This document shows, piece after piece, positions 12,546 through 23,956 of a stretch of 64,000 bases of DNA. The DNA is from Gautieria morchelliformis. Lineage: Eukaryota; Basidiomycota; Agaricomycetes; Gomphales; Gomphaceae. Numbering within the stretch: the stretch's first letter is position 1; the number at the start of each line of letters is the position of its first letter. Below the pieces are notes generated by a model, which was not told the DNA's origin, ran no database searches, and saw nothing but the letters and a program-made list of their open reading frames with translations. Position numbers and translations under genes: made by a program. The stretch covers positions 372,001 through 436,000 of the forward strand of contig WHVA01000030.1 of NCBI GenBank assembly GCA_015179125.1, in the 5' to 3' direction.

Positions 12546-15500
12546 CTATTGTCCATACAGCAGTAGCCGAACAATCGCTATGTTCTCCTCACGCATTGCT
12601 GCGTCTAGCGCACTGCCATACATGCCTCCTTCTGCCGTCACATCTGCGCCATTATCCAGCAACATCCGAACGATATTAATATGATCATAGGATGACGCCG
12701 CCTGCAGTGCGCTTCCAAAAGGCCCTCCCTGGAGGTTGACATCCGCCCCCTTCTCCAGCAGCAACTGAACGATTGCATCACGGGCCCCTGCTGCAGCAGG
12801 TTCCGTCACTTCTGTCCTGTCCATCAGATTCCAATCAGGAACCCCATGACGACTCGGACCTGACGACGCAGCCTGTAGAGCACTGCCATAGTGTCCTCCT
12901 TTGTAGTTCACATCTGCCCCTTCCTCCAGCAGCAGATGAACGATCGTATAACGCCCATAAAATGACGCTGCCTGTAGCGAAGTTCCAAAAAGTCCCCCTT
13001 GGAAGTTTACATCTGCTCCCATCTCGAGCAGGAGTCGAATGTGTGCATCCTGGCCCCCTATCGCAGCCGCCTGCAGCGGACTTCCATAAAACCCACCGTG
13101 CTTGTTCGCATCCGCCCCCTTCTCCACAAAGAACTGTATGGGGCGTGCATATACACCACGATACAGCGCCGCCTGCAGGGCACTTCCAAAACGACCTCCC
13201 TCGACGTTAACATTTGCACCCTTCTCGAGCAGTACCTCAAGGATACCGCTGTGTCTCGCAATCATCGCTGCTTGGAAGGCATTCCCATAATATCCGCCTT
13301 GAAGATTCACATCCGCTCCCCTCTCGAGCAATAGCCGAACGATCGCATCATGTCCCTTTACCGCAGCCGCCTGCAACGAACATCCATAATGTCCACCTTG
13401 GAAATTCATATCCGCGCCGTTGTCCAGCAGTAACTGAACAATCTTATCATGTCCCTCAAGCGATGCGGCCTGCAACGCAGTCCCATACTTTCCTGCATGT
13501 GCGATCACATCCGCTCCAGCATCAAGCAGGATCTGAACCACCGTATCATACCCATTGTATGCTGCAGCCTGCAACGCATTGCCATATTGTCCCCCTTGAC
13601 CTTGTACATCAGCTCCCTTCTCCAGGAGTAGCTGAACAATCTCCTTATGCCCCTGATATGCCGCCCTTTGCAGCACACTGCCATGCTTGTCTCCTTCAAT
13701 GTTTACATCTGCTCCTTCCTCCAGCAATAATTGAACAATCCCTTCATCCCCAGCATATGCGGCCGCCTGCAGCGCACTGCCATCCTTTTCTCCTTGGATG
13801 TTTACATCCGCGCCTTGCTCCAACAGCATCCGAACGATATCGATATGCCCACAGGATGAGGCTGCCTGCAGTGCACTGACCTGGTTGCCTCCTTGTGGGT
13901 TTACATCTGCACCCTTCTCCAGGAGCAATTGAACGATATTTTTGTGTCCCACAAATGATGCCGCCTGCAGCACACTGCAGTAATATCCCCCCTGGGCGTT
14001 CACATCCGCACCCTCCTCCAGCAGGAATCGAGCAATCCCATAGTGTCCCTCCAACACGGCGCACTGCAGCGCTCCGCCCCACCTTCCTCTTGCGTTTACA
14101 TCCGCTCCATTCTCCAGGAGTAACCGAACGATCACATCGTAGCCCTTGGACGACGCCGCCTGCAGTGCACTTTCTTCTCCTTGTGCGTTCACGTCAGCAC
14201 CTTCCCCCAGCAGCAACTGAACAATTGTATTGAGGCCCATAGACGATGCCGCATGCAGCGCACTACTATGCCACCATCCTTGAACATTCACATCGGCCCC
14301 ATTGTCCAGGAGTAACCGAACAATCACATCATTTCCCTTTAATGATGCTGTCGTCAGGGCATTGTCATACATGATTCCTGGAATGTTCACGTCTGCTCCA
14401 TTCTCCAGGAGTAAACGAGCAATGCCTTCGTGGGCCTCAGACGACGCTGCCTGTAGTGCACTGCCATAGCCTCCCCCTTGAACATTCACACCTGCTCCCT
14501 TCTCCAGCAGTAGGCAAACGATCCCACTGTGGCCCCCATGGGATGCCGCCTGCAACGCACTGCCATAGTCTCCGCCATTAGCATCGACATCGGCTCCTTT
14601 CTCTAGCAGTAATCGGACAATCGCATCGTGCCCTCCATGCGATGCGGCCTGCAGCGCATTGCCAAAAAGTCCTCCTTGTACACTCGGATCCGCTCCCTTC
14701 TCTAGCAGTAACTGGGCAATTCCATGGTGGCCTTGCAATGACGCCGCATAGAGCGCACCGCCATATGCTCTTCCTGGAAAATTCACGCCCGCTCCCTTCT
14801 CCAGCAGTAGGCGAACGATCCCACTGTGGCCCCTAGAGGATGCCGCCCGCAATGCACTGCCATATTGTCCACCCTTAGCATCGACATCGGCTCCTTTCTC
14901 TAGCAGTAATCGGACGATTGCATCGTGCCCTCCAAACGATGCGGCCTGCAGCGCATTGCCATAAATTCCTCCTTGTGCACTCGGATCCGCTCCCTTCTCT
15001 AGCAGTAACCGGGAAATTCCATGGTGGCCTTGCAATGACGCCGCCTGGAGCGCACTGCCATGCTCTCCCCCTAGAACACTCACGTCTGCTCCCTTCTCCA
15101 GCAGCAAGCGAACGATCCTACTGTGGCCCCTCAATGACGCTGCCTGCAGCGGACTAGCATACCTTCCTCCTTCTGCATTTACATCTGCACCCTTCCCCAG
15201 CAGTAACTGCACGATCGTAGCATAGGCCTCGGACAAGGTAGCGCTTTGTGTGTTCACATCATCTCCTTTCCCTGAAAACCAATAACCGATCTCCTCGAGC
15301 CCCTCGATTGCCGCCGCTTGCAGTGCACTCCCATACACCCCTCCTTGAGCATTTACTTCGGCCCCTTTCTCAAGAAGTAACTGAACGACTGCATACCGCC
15401 CCTTAAACGCGGCCACCTGCAGTGCATTACCATGCCGTCCTTTTTGTACATGCACGTCCGACCCGCTTTCGAGCAGACATCGGGATGCTCTTTCTAGCCC

Positions 15501-17833
15501 AGCCATCGATGTGTAATATAGAGGTGGACACTGCGTCCCTCCAAACGAATACCTTGCATCTGGATTGCAAAGTCGCAGCCAGTTTGTATACACAGCATCC
15601 TTGGGCTGTAAAAGGGCCATCATTAATTGGTGTAGAGATTCGGACGCACCATCAGTATCTGACTGAGCGTGAACGATCCAATGTCGAGCTGCATAAGCAG
15701 ATAGCGGAGAGGTCTTGGCAGTGTTTGAGGGTACCCACTTGTGGTCGGTGAACTGGAGCAGATAGGCCAGACACGTCTTGGAAATGGATGTATCAGCAAT
15801 CCTTTTGTTGAAATGAAACCATGACAGCACGGTGTCGCTTTTCCGTAGGTGTTCCGAGACCAGATATTCTCGGACAGAAAAATGAGCGAGTCTGAGCTCT
15901 TCCTGGCCACTAGGTGGCTCTATCCCGTCCCAGCTGTCATGCGCATTGACAGCTGGGACCACAATAGTGATAAGGCTGGAACATATAGCCACTATATTCC
16001 TTGGATCCCAAAGGCGTCGACGTACATCGAACAGGGGGCCATCTTCCTCCTCGGGGTCGGTGGCAAGGACTTCGACAGCCTCCTGCAGTGATATCGTGCA
16101 AACCGAAAATGCGAGCCATTGCAACACCTTCAGAGCATCCCGCCTATGTTCCTCGAGAATACACGAGAGCATTCTATCGTAGGTCTCATATAGCGTCCGT
16201 GGTAGAGATTTGAGTGCTTTCATGAGTTCCGCGGGGGAATAACACTTTTGCAGAACATCCAGCTGACAAGCAACCAAACGGAACCTGCATACCCTGTCAG
16301 TACACACTAACATGGAAATATATGATTACATTACATTCCATGGGCACCCTCAGTCAAAGTGCTCTCGATCATTTTCTTATCCTCGGTTGAGTATCGACTG
16401 AATTTGATATCACGATCCAGGGTTTTGGACACATGGACTCGGATGTCATCATCGACAACACGCTGTTCCAGGGGTACGTGATGGGACACGAAAGAGTCCA
16501 ACGCTTCTTCAAGGTCCCGCTCCCTTCGACTAGTCACCAACAGGTGCAATGTACCTAGACCCCAATCGTTAATCTCGCGGAGCAGGGTCAGAAGATCTGC
16601 TCGTTGAGGACACTCGTCTAGGGCATCGAAAACGATATAGACATCCCGGAAACTCCCAATGACGGCCTTCAGGACTGCCATCAGATGCTGTGGAGGTGGG
16701 GCTCGGTTTCCCTTGCCGTACTCGGAGAACAGCTGCGTTAAAGCGTCGGGAAAGCTCCCACATTGCATAGACAATTGCTTTACTAGAGATCCTAAGGCGA
16801 CCTCTGGCCGCGTATCTTTATCGTGAAAGTCAAAATAAAAGTACGCAATTACGAATGATGGTTGCGATTTGCAGTGGCGGAATAACTCTTCAATGATCGT
16901 GGAGCTTACAATAAAGCACGCGCTCGTTAGCAGGCAAGCGGAAAATAACCAGAAACGTGATGTATTTACCACAAAATAGTCTTTCCGGCGCCAGCTGTGC
17001 TGGGCTTTCAGCCGCAAAAACCAAGAAGGGCAATGGAGAACGCACGTATGCCGTGAAGCCACAAGAACGAATTGTCCCTACATTTCCATTCCTCGAAGGG
17101 GCGACCTCGCAGAAACCATGAACCGGTCGTTTCCTGTCGCTCCTTATAGGCATTCGTGTGTTTCGACTGGTAATTATGAGTTGACAGCCACGCATAGATT
17201 TCTTGCCTACGCTCTTCTACACAATAAGTTAGCATGTTCCCAGGCAGCAATATCGCAACGCACCCACGACACTGGCATGTATATCCAACGTCAAACGTCT
17301 AAAAGGACGGTCAAGATCAGTATACAAGAAAATAAGTCAGTAGAACGCACGTCTGATCGACGCTTAGGGTCGAAGCCAACCGTTGCTGGAACTGTCCAAG
17401 GTGGTCAAGAGTCTTTTTTACTTCGCCTTCCTTGAACGGCCAGATCAACGCTTGAATACGATCTGTGTGCCGAGTCTTAGGTTCTAATTTTGTCTTGAGG
17501 ATATCTAGCTCAGCATGGCACCGAGAAAGGCCATTGCTGGAGTCATTGAGCAGCTCGAGCAACGCTGGCAATCGGGAGGAGGCTTTCGATTCTTCGTCCT
17601 GCACTAGCGCGCGCACGTCTTCAAGCACAGATTGCAGTCCACGTAGCTGGTCAATTATCTTTTTCTTATCTTTGGACGCGTTCTTGACGCCACTCCCATA
17701 GTCGTAACATGTGCTGATAGTCGCCATAGTGAGGTTTAGAACGGCAATTACACTCGCTAATGAGAAGGTTAGCACGTAGACAGGTCCTGCTGAGTATCGA
17801 TGGCTTGCCTGTCAATCCTAGAACTGCAGCCAT
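12546..17833 (-). CDS. NACHT-ankyrin NLR-like STAND protein
   Basis: Fungal NLR-like proteins combine a nucleotide-switch domain with a repeat sensor and are linked to allorecognition and defence. The start ATG (17831-17833) gives MAAVLGLTASVIAVLNLTMA after a 53-bp GC-AG intron; a helical N-terminal domain follows (KKKIIDQLRGLQSVLEDVRA). The NACHT P-loop is PSTAGAGKTIL, created by an intron junction near 17000; Walker B is VYIVFDALDECPQ; a TSRRERD sensor motif follows. A winged-helix/linker region with RLAHFSVREYLVSEHL leads into about 30 ankyrin repeats of about 33 aa of the type YGSALQAAS..GH..IVRLLLEKGADVN, ending IAIVRLLLYGQ. Total length is about 1,700 aa. Repeats 5-10 form a duplicated triplet. 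One late repeat has a roughly 20-aa insertion with VPDWNLMDRTEVTEP, and the second repeat is degenerate. The frame appears intact over five or six exons. No clear N-terminal effector (lipase, HET, kinase) was seen. Confidence 0.88.
14480..15075 (-). repeat. Higher-order ankyrin repeat: two 297-bp units of three ankyrins each
   Basis: Two blocks of three consecutive ankyrins are much more alike than the rest. Each has the order LQGHHGI...GADPS, then GGHDAIVRLLLEKGADVDA, then GHSGIV.LLLEKGAGVN. In DNA the phrase ACTCGGATCCGCTCCCTTCT recurs with a spacing of about 297 bp (3 x 99). This implies a recent in-frame triplet duplication. Confidence 0.8.
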
Positions 17834-17883
17834 ACTAACCGTCGAGTTGCTGGAACCCAACTGGTTATCTCACTGGCTATCTC

Positions 17884-17893
17884 TTATATATAC
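17884..17893 (-). promoter_or_regulatory. TATA-like box of the NLR gene
   Basis: On the minus strand this reads TATATATAAG, about 50 bp before the NLR start codon at 17833. The short distance implies a short leader. Confidence 0.35.
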
Positions 17894-18332
17894 ATCGTGG
17901 CGCTTATCCTGTACAATGTGCCGGAGAAAAGGTTTGGCACGACTGGCACGACTCAAATTGGAAAATGACACACTGCCTGCCGTTGAGTCGATGTCGGTCG
18001 GCATTCAAATTAATTATTTGCGATCCAACCTCACTTCAACATCAATAGTGTCAGTATACGCACCGACAGGCATACAGAAAAACATTGCTCTGGGATCTAC
18101 CCCTTGCATGTCTGTTTGAAGACAAAATATCCATGAGTTCTGAGGACGCGGAGCATCACTATGCACCATCACTGTACACTTTCGATAGCGGAACCATTGA
18201 AAACCCATACGCCGACCCACTAGCTTTCAATTTTCAATGCTTCTGTGCCACTGAAACAGCACCCACTGAAAAACCCACTGAAAAAAATTCAATAAATTCG
18301 ATCACTGAAATCACTGAAGTTTTTTACATACT
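17894..18332. other. NLR 5' flank
   Basis: Upstream region of the NLR gene. A plus-strand open frame (from 18085) runs into the right direct repeat but has no domain, and the direct repeat itself is not coding in its other copy. No gene is called. Confidence 0.4.
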
Positions 18333-18506
18333 GTATTCATTCGGTCTAGCCATCCTTCTCACGCGCGAATACGCCGCGCGAACGAAAGAGAGCTAGTGGT
18401 AAGTTGTTTACAAGACATCAATTGCCTATTTCGAGCCATGCAGCAAGCAAGGCAGCAGTGCCTTTGATCGCTGGTTTCATGTCCGAATTCAAAGGGTAGA
18501 CCCACG
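18333..18506 (+). repeat. Direct repeat flanking the NLR gene, right copy
   Basis: This copy starts with the same GTATTCATTCGGTCTAGCC as the left copy at 12011 and ends near GGTAGACCCACG. Against the left copy it has substitutions around CACGCGCGAATACGCCGCGC and a shorter middle. The pair encloses the whole NLR gene and its promoter. Confidence 0.8.
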
Positions 18507-19193
18507 TATCTAAATGGTCGCACAAGTCGTGGTACGTTAATCTCTTCTAGTTAACTAGTACTGTTCGTAATATTTAATCCTCCCAGCGTCATAATCATTA
18601 CCCAGTATATCTAAGCCCTACAGCTGGATCAAGCACTAGTGCAGAGGCTTAATCACGTTCGAGGTGGTAATACGCGCGGAGCGTATTGAGCCTGTGCTGG
18701 ACATTCCTTTCAAGTTTATGTAATGAGTCGAGTGGCCTGTCGGATAATTAGGGTCGATCCAAAATTAAATACTTAACCTGAGATTGCAGCAACTCAATCT
18801 ATCCGGCCTGGTAGAACTTTTAGAACCCAACCCGCATTGGCAGTGGCGTACGTCGACGCTGTCGGGTTAATTTCTTCCTGAATTCACTAGGTGACTGCGC
18901 CAACGGTACGTCCCAAAGATGATGATACCAGTCTACATGTATATCATGTCAACCAGACATTGAAAATGAATCTGATTTCGATCTTACAACGTGCCCTCAG
19001 TTTTGTATGTGGCTCTCAGGCAACTCTAGTGAATTCAGTATGTGAAATACCGTAGCAGATTTTCCATCAGGACATATCCTAATTTCTATGTGTGCTTAGT
19101 GCTCCTCATTGTTATGTGAAGCAAACAGTGAAAGTAGCCGTTATTCCCACGCCACAGTCACTATGGTTCCGATCGGTTCCGCTAACAGCCTAC
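18507..19193. other. Intergenic region upstream of the lipase gene
   Basis: No gene, RNA or transposon end was recognised. The right end should hold the lipase promoter; no convincing TATA box stands out. Confidence 0.4.
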
Positions 19194-21425
19194 ATGCCTC
19201 GCATCCCAGTAGTTGGTCGTCTTTTTCTGTGAGTAATGTTTAAACAATACACGATCCCTATGTATCCAGCTACAGCTGTGTGGTATGCTGCCAGTCAGAG
19301 GTCACTGTTTTGGTCCTTCGAGCTTTGAGTTCTCCTTAGTTATTTCTCAAACGTACAGCCTTTACGTTTGCCATAATTTCCTTACCACAAATCATCTTCT
19401 ATCCCCTCGAGTAAACTCCTTACCGTTTCATGTTTCCACAGGCACGAATACACATCACTTCTCCTGGGATTTTCCATAATCGTACTCGAAGCAGTCATCC
19501 GCGTCGTCACCATTGGGTTACCGGCTCCAGTTCTGTCATGGTTTTATGACCGCTCCAGAAAGCTGTTCAACTGCTTTAAAACTCCCGAATCACATACTTC
19601 CTCCAGGAAGCGCGCGCTAGTGGAGTGCATCCGAACTGCGACAAATTTTGAGTCTCTTTGTGGGATATTCGGCTACTACCCCGAAGAACACATTGTACAG
19701 ACCCGCGATGGATTCATGTTGGGTATCCACAGGATCCCCAACAAAAAGGGGGAGAAAGGCAAGGCCGGGAGGAAAGGCCGAAGTGTTGGGAAACCAGTCG
19801 TTTATTTGCATCATGGTGCGTCGCCGTCTATATGCTTGATTTTGTTTTCGGACGTTTAATTTCTCCACTATAGGCCTCCTGATGAATAGTGAAGTTTGGG
19901 TCTGTCTCACAGCGGAAGAGCGTGCGCTTCCATTCGTTTTGGCAGAAAATGGCTATGATGTCTGGGTTCGTTTATTGAAGACTAGTTTCCTATTCGACTC
20001 CTTACATATAATTATATTGAGCGCAGCTAGGCAATAACCGAGGAAACAAGTACTCTAAAAAGCACACCATTCACAACCCTTCTTCTATTGCCTTCTGGGA
20101 CTTTTCCATCGACGATTTTTGCTTATACGACATTCCCGACTCCATCCAATACGTACTAAACACAACACGTGCCAAAACTCTAAGTTATATTGGATTCAGC
20201 CAGGGAACTGCCCAAGCATTTGCAGCATTGGGGGTGCATCCGTACCTGAATGAAAGAGTGAACTTGTTTGTAGCTTTAGCACCTGCCATGAGACCTAGAG
20301 GTAAGTAATGTTCTCATTCGATCGTTGTTAGTCTGCCACCTACGCATTGATATGGTTGTTTAGGATTAGCAGCACCAATTGTGGACGCACTCATGAAGGC
20401 ATCCCCGACACTTGTCTTTCTTTTTTTCGGTCGCAAATCCATTCTTTCATCTACAGCTATGTGGCAATCCATACTCTGTACGAAGGATTCTTTTTGTAGA
20501 TTTCTTCCGTATTAACGATGCACATGTTGCAGACCCTCCCCTTTTTGTCTCGGTTATAGATAGATCATTGGGGTGGCTTTTTGATTGGCGAGGCGAGAAC
20601 ATTACCCACGGACAGAAGCTCGCTGCTTATGCACACCTGTTCTCGTTTGCCTCTGTCAAGTCTGTCGTACACTGGTTCCAAATAATGCGCAGCGGCGAAT
20701 TTTTGATGTGGGTTGAGCCTGTCTGCCTCCAGTCGTTGTTTCTCAAGACCATGAACAGGTATGATGACGATGTTCATGGGGTTCTGTACAGCCGAAACTT
20801 TTACCACCCGGCAAAGGTACGGTGAACAGTTTCAGTGGCCCACTTTCGCGATTCAACGTCGTCTAGTTCCCAACTCGTAACATCTCGACCCCTATCGTTC
20901 TCTTATACGGCGAACGTGACAGCCTCGTCGACATTCACACTTTACTCACAGAGCTGCCCGACCACACCATCGCCAAAGGTGTGAGTACCTAATTCATTCC
21001 GTGGCATCCACAAGCCTCGTCTAAATTCGCCCCCATGGTGATGATTAATGAAATTTCCCTGGCGGACAGATCCCAAAATACGAACATGTCGATGTGTTGT
21101 GGGGCAAAGATGTGCACAAGGTCGTCATCCCCGAAGTCCTCCACGCGCTTAAACACCATTGCGAGAAACCCACGAGCCTGACAAGCTTGAAGAGAGAACT
21201 TGGCGCGGAATCGGCAGTTTCCACGAATGAGGTCGAGGTTGATGAGGACGGGTCGCAGGTATGAAATATCACATCAGTGGCCGTGTTGCGGGATGCATTA
21301 CTCTTGACGTTTGACAGGGTCATACAGAGCTGGATCCTCGTATGACGACGGCGAAGCAAGTTGACCAGGGTGTAGATACGACGAGAAAGCGCGTCCGCGA
21401 GTATGGGATGTTGGCGGGGGCATGA
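19194..21425 (+). CDS. Sterol-ester/triacylglycerol lipase of the Tgl1/Yeh (acid lipase) family
   Basis: Alpha/beta-hydrolases of this family release sterols and fatty acids from lipid droplets or membranes. ATG 19194 gives MPRIPVVGRLFL; exon 2 (19442-19815) begins with a hydrophobic segment (LLLGFSIIVLEAVIRVVTIG) that could anchor the protein. Then come GYYPEEHIVQTRDGFMLGIH, VVYLHHG (oxyanion region), GYDVWLGNNRGNKYSKKH, the nucleophile elbow LSYIGFSQGTAQA, a lid-like section with FFGRKSILSSTAMWQSIL, and LLYGERDSLVD with EHVDVLWGKDVH, which supply the likely Asp and His of the triad. About eight introns are needed, all short except the first (about 213 bp). The tail is charged (TTRKRVREYGMLAGA) and ends at TGA 21423-21425. 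All motifs are intact. The exact substrate preference cannot be read. Confidence 0.85.
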
Positions 21426-22669
21426 TTAGCCTCGTGCGTGCCCCAGAAACAATTTTAACAATGCCATGACACTAACACCACTTTGCATTTATGCGCAATA
21501 GTTTTGTATTCTGAATACAACTCCAGCCGGATAGCACAGGATTGTGCCAACTGTATCCTCTTTCATGTCACACTATAACTGTGTATGTATGATACGGAGT
21601 GGCAGTCATGGATAATCACTTAAGTTGCCATGGAGCCATCCCATGGCTTGCGTTTGACTGGAGGAATCTAAGCCAAGATGAATTTGGGTTTTGACCTGAG
21701 TGTGAAGCTCTCCCGACCCATCTATTCTGGCCATCCCAGAGTAGCAAGCTATCGATTGAAGTCTACTCCTGGATCCAGGTGCGGATGAGACAGATATATA
21801 TGTTCACCTGACGGTCTGATCCCATGTCTCCGTGCTTGGCTTGACCTGCAGGCGAAAACTAAAAAGGTGCCACACCACCGTTTCATGGTATGATTAGGAG
21901 ATCACCAGGCTTCCTGTTGCGAGTAGATAACGATCGAGGCGCCGATGCACATTCCCTAGTTTGAAGTATGAATTACTGATCCATGATGCGTCGGCCCTGC
22001 CACAATGCCATCATATATATGCCTTGCCCTAGTTAACTTCGCCAAGGGACACTGCTGGCTCTGAAAGCTGAAGCTATTACGAGCACCGGTGGACAGTATT
22101 GTAAGGAGAACGGAACTGGAAAGGCACTTGTCGTACATCCCACGACATTTTCCCCGACGAAAGATTGGGATGCTCTCGCAAAGATTTGTAGTATTTGTGG
22201 TATCTCCACGAGCAGCCAGTGCAGTTCATAAGTCCTTGCAGCACCCTTCTCCTTAATCCACTCACACTCTGGTTTACTATGACCAAGCGATCAAATTGAA
22301 AAAAAGGGAAGACCCTGGACAATGCCACAGCCCATGGACCACTATGCTATCACTGGGAAGACCCCTGTGAGTCTTGTGATCATAGGTAAATTGACCTATT
22401 ACCCTACTCCCACTCAGCAAAATGACGCGGCATCGTAAGGTCAAAGCTGTACAAAGATTGAAAAAAAATATCGCAAGGAAGCGAAACACCCTCGCACAGG
22501 CCAAGAATCTCCAGCCATCCGCAAGGACGTATTATAATCCCTGCGCTCGTTCTCGACCCACGCCATGGCAGTTCGGGTGGGTTGTTGTTGCCTTGTGCCT
22601 TGGTTTGTGTGGGTCTGGTAGATTGTATGTAAGTGAAGAGCGGGCATGGGCGGGCGGCTGGTATTTAAC
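21426..22669. other. Intergenic region without recognised gene
   Basis: About 1.2 kb between the lipase gene and an inverted-repeat element. An open frame from 22422 encodes a basic start but runs into the element's terminal repeat and a poly-T tract, so I do not call it a gene. Confidence 0.4.
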
Positions 22670-22671
22670 TA

Positions 22672-23584
22672 AGATAGAAGTCATCTTAAACTGGCACCTT
22701 TATGTAAGCGGGCGCTTAGGTCACGTGATGCGCCAAATCCTCGCCTTGGGGACTTTTTTTTTTTTTTTTCCCCTTTCAGAAGGCACCTTGGTGCAATGAC
22801 ATGTTCTATAATATAATTAGTGACATTGAATTATATTACATGAATTCCTTGTCCAACTCAGACATAATGTTTGGAGGTAAAGTATGATGGGCATGGTATT
22901 TACGGTTTTCCCAGACAGCTTGTGCCCCATTCAACCCTTTTTTGTAGGCATCTATAAATCAGGCCAACCTATTAGCATCCCTGTTGAGGAGTTAGAATCT
23001 GCTGATAGGAAACAATTCTCACACACCTCTGAATCTGTACAAAGGGGACATCATCTAGACAGCCGCAATCCCTGAGGCCTGAATGTGTGAATGGGGTCAA
23101 GCACAACCTGCCGGGCGGTCAAAGTGACGACTAAGCAAGCGGCCTGCAGTGGAACTCACCTAGTGTAAGGTTGTACCTACCTAAACCCTGATTTAAGCAG
23201 TAGAAATGTGTAGCAAGGCCCCAGAGTGGTTTGAAGCTTTTTCCGTGCGTCGTCCAAAGGTTCGAAAGGCTGACAAATAGGTCACGTGACCTATCACGTG
23301 ACCGCCAAATTCCATCGGTCCAAAAACCGAAATTGCAGGAAATCATTCTAGGACATCAGAAAAATAATTTGGTATTTTTTCTATGTCACATTTTGGATGC
23401 TATATATCTCCTCAATAAATATAGATATATCCTAAGTCTCTCCTAAGGATTGTAGGTAGACATGTCCCAAAGAGACTCTAGGAAGCCATTTGGCAAAAAG
23501 TGTTTGCCTTCGAGTGTTATTGAGCTCGCCGTTGGACTGTGCTCAGCTTATGTAAGGGGTGCCAGTTTAAGATGACTTCTATCT
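22672..23584. mobile_element. Non-autonomous TA-flanked inverted-repeat element (Tc1/mariner-like MITE)
   Basis: A 27-bp perfect terminal inverted repeat lies at 22672-22698 (starting AGATAGAAGTCATCTTAAAC) and 23558-23584. Each end abuts TA (22670-22671 and 23585-23586), as expected for a TA target duplication of Tc1/mariner elements. The 913-bp interior has no transposase frame. It contains a long poly-T run near 22747 and CACGTG sites near 22725 and 23280-23300. The class is inferred only from the TA. Confidence 0.65.
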
Positions 23585-23586
23585 TA

Positions 23587-23956
23587 TATGGGTTTGTTTA
23601 GGGCCGGCCGGCCAGGATGGTACGAGGGACGCGTGCGTGGCTGTTGGAGAATCACAAAGTGTACAGGCATGGACATGGTTTCATCTCCATGCTTCACTTA
23701 TATAGTATGATGCATGGCCCACTAGACCCATCCCAGCTGTACTGTATAGCGTACATTCTTTTTATGTTTGTGACGCTCACCCAGGCGTCGGCCATCTACC
23801 GTCATCCTCTCCACCCATTCCGCTCCCAATCCCACCTCCAGGCCTGCGTGCCCGTGCCATATCAACATGAGGTGCAGGGCCACGTTCGTCGCCTATAGCA
23901 GGCGCGTCAGTAAAGCACCAGTAACACTTTGATAGCCAAGGGAAGAACGATCGGCA
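23587..23956. other. Intergenic gap between the inverted-repeat element and the GPN1 stop
   Basis: This holds the 3' flank of GPN1 and nothing else I can recognise; a short plus-strand open frame (23617-23898) has no domain. Confidence 0.4.

Noticed and set aside
12773-15160. Long plus-strand frames opposite the ankyrin array
   Set aside because: They are His/Pro/Ser-rich antisense readings of the 99-bp ankyrin repeats and have no domain or splice logic of their own.
12600-15470. CRISPR-like array of about 99-bp period
   Set aside because: The periodicity is the ankyrin coding repeat; there are no short identical repeats with unique spacers, and the genome is eukaryotic.
18085-18396. Plus-strand ORF of 103 aa upstream of the NLR
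   Set aside because: It runs into the direct repeat, whose other copy is in a different coding context; no family recognised.
22422-22799. Plus-strand ORF of 125 aa
   Set aside because: It crosses the terminal repeat of the TA-flanked element and a poly-T run, giving a poly-Phe tract; no domain.
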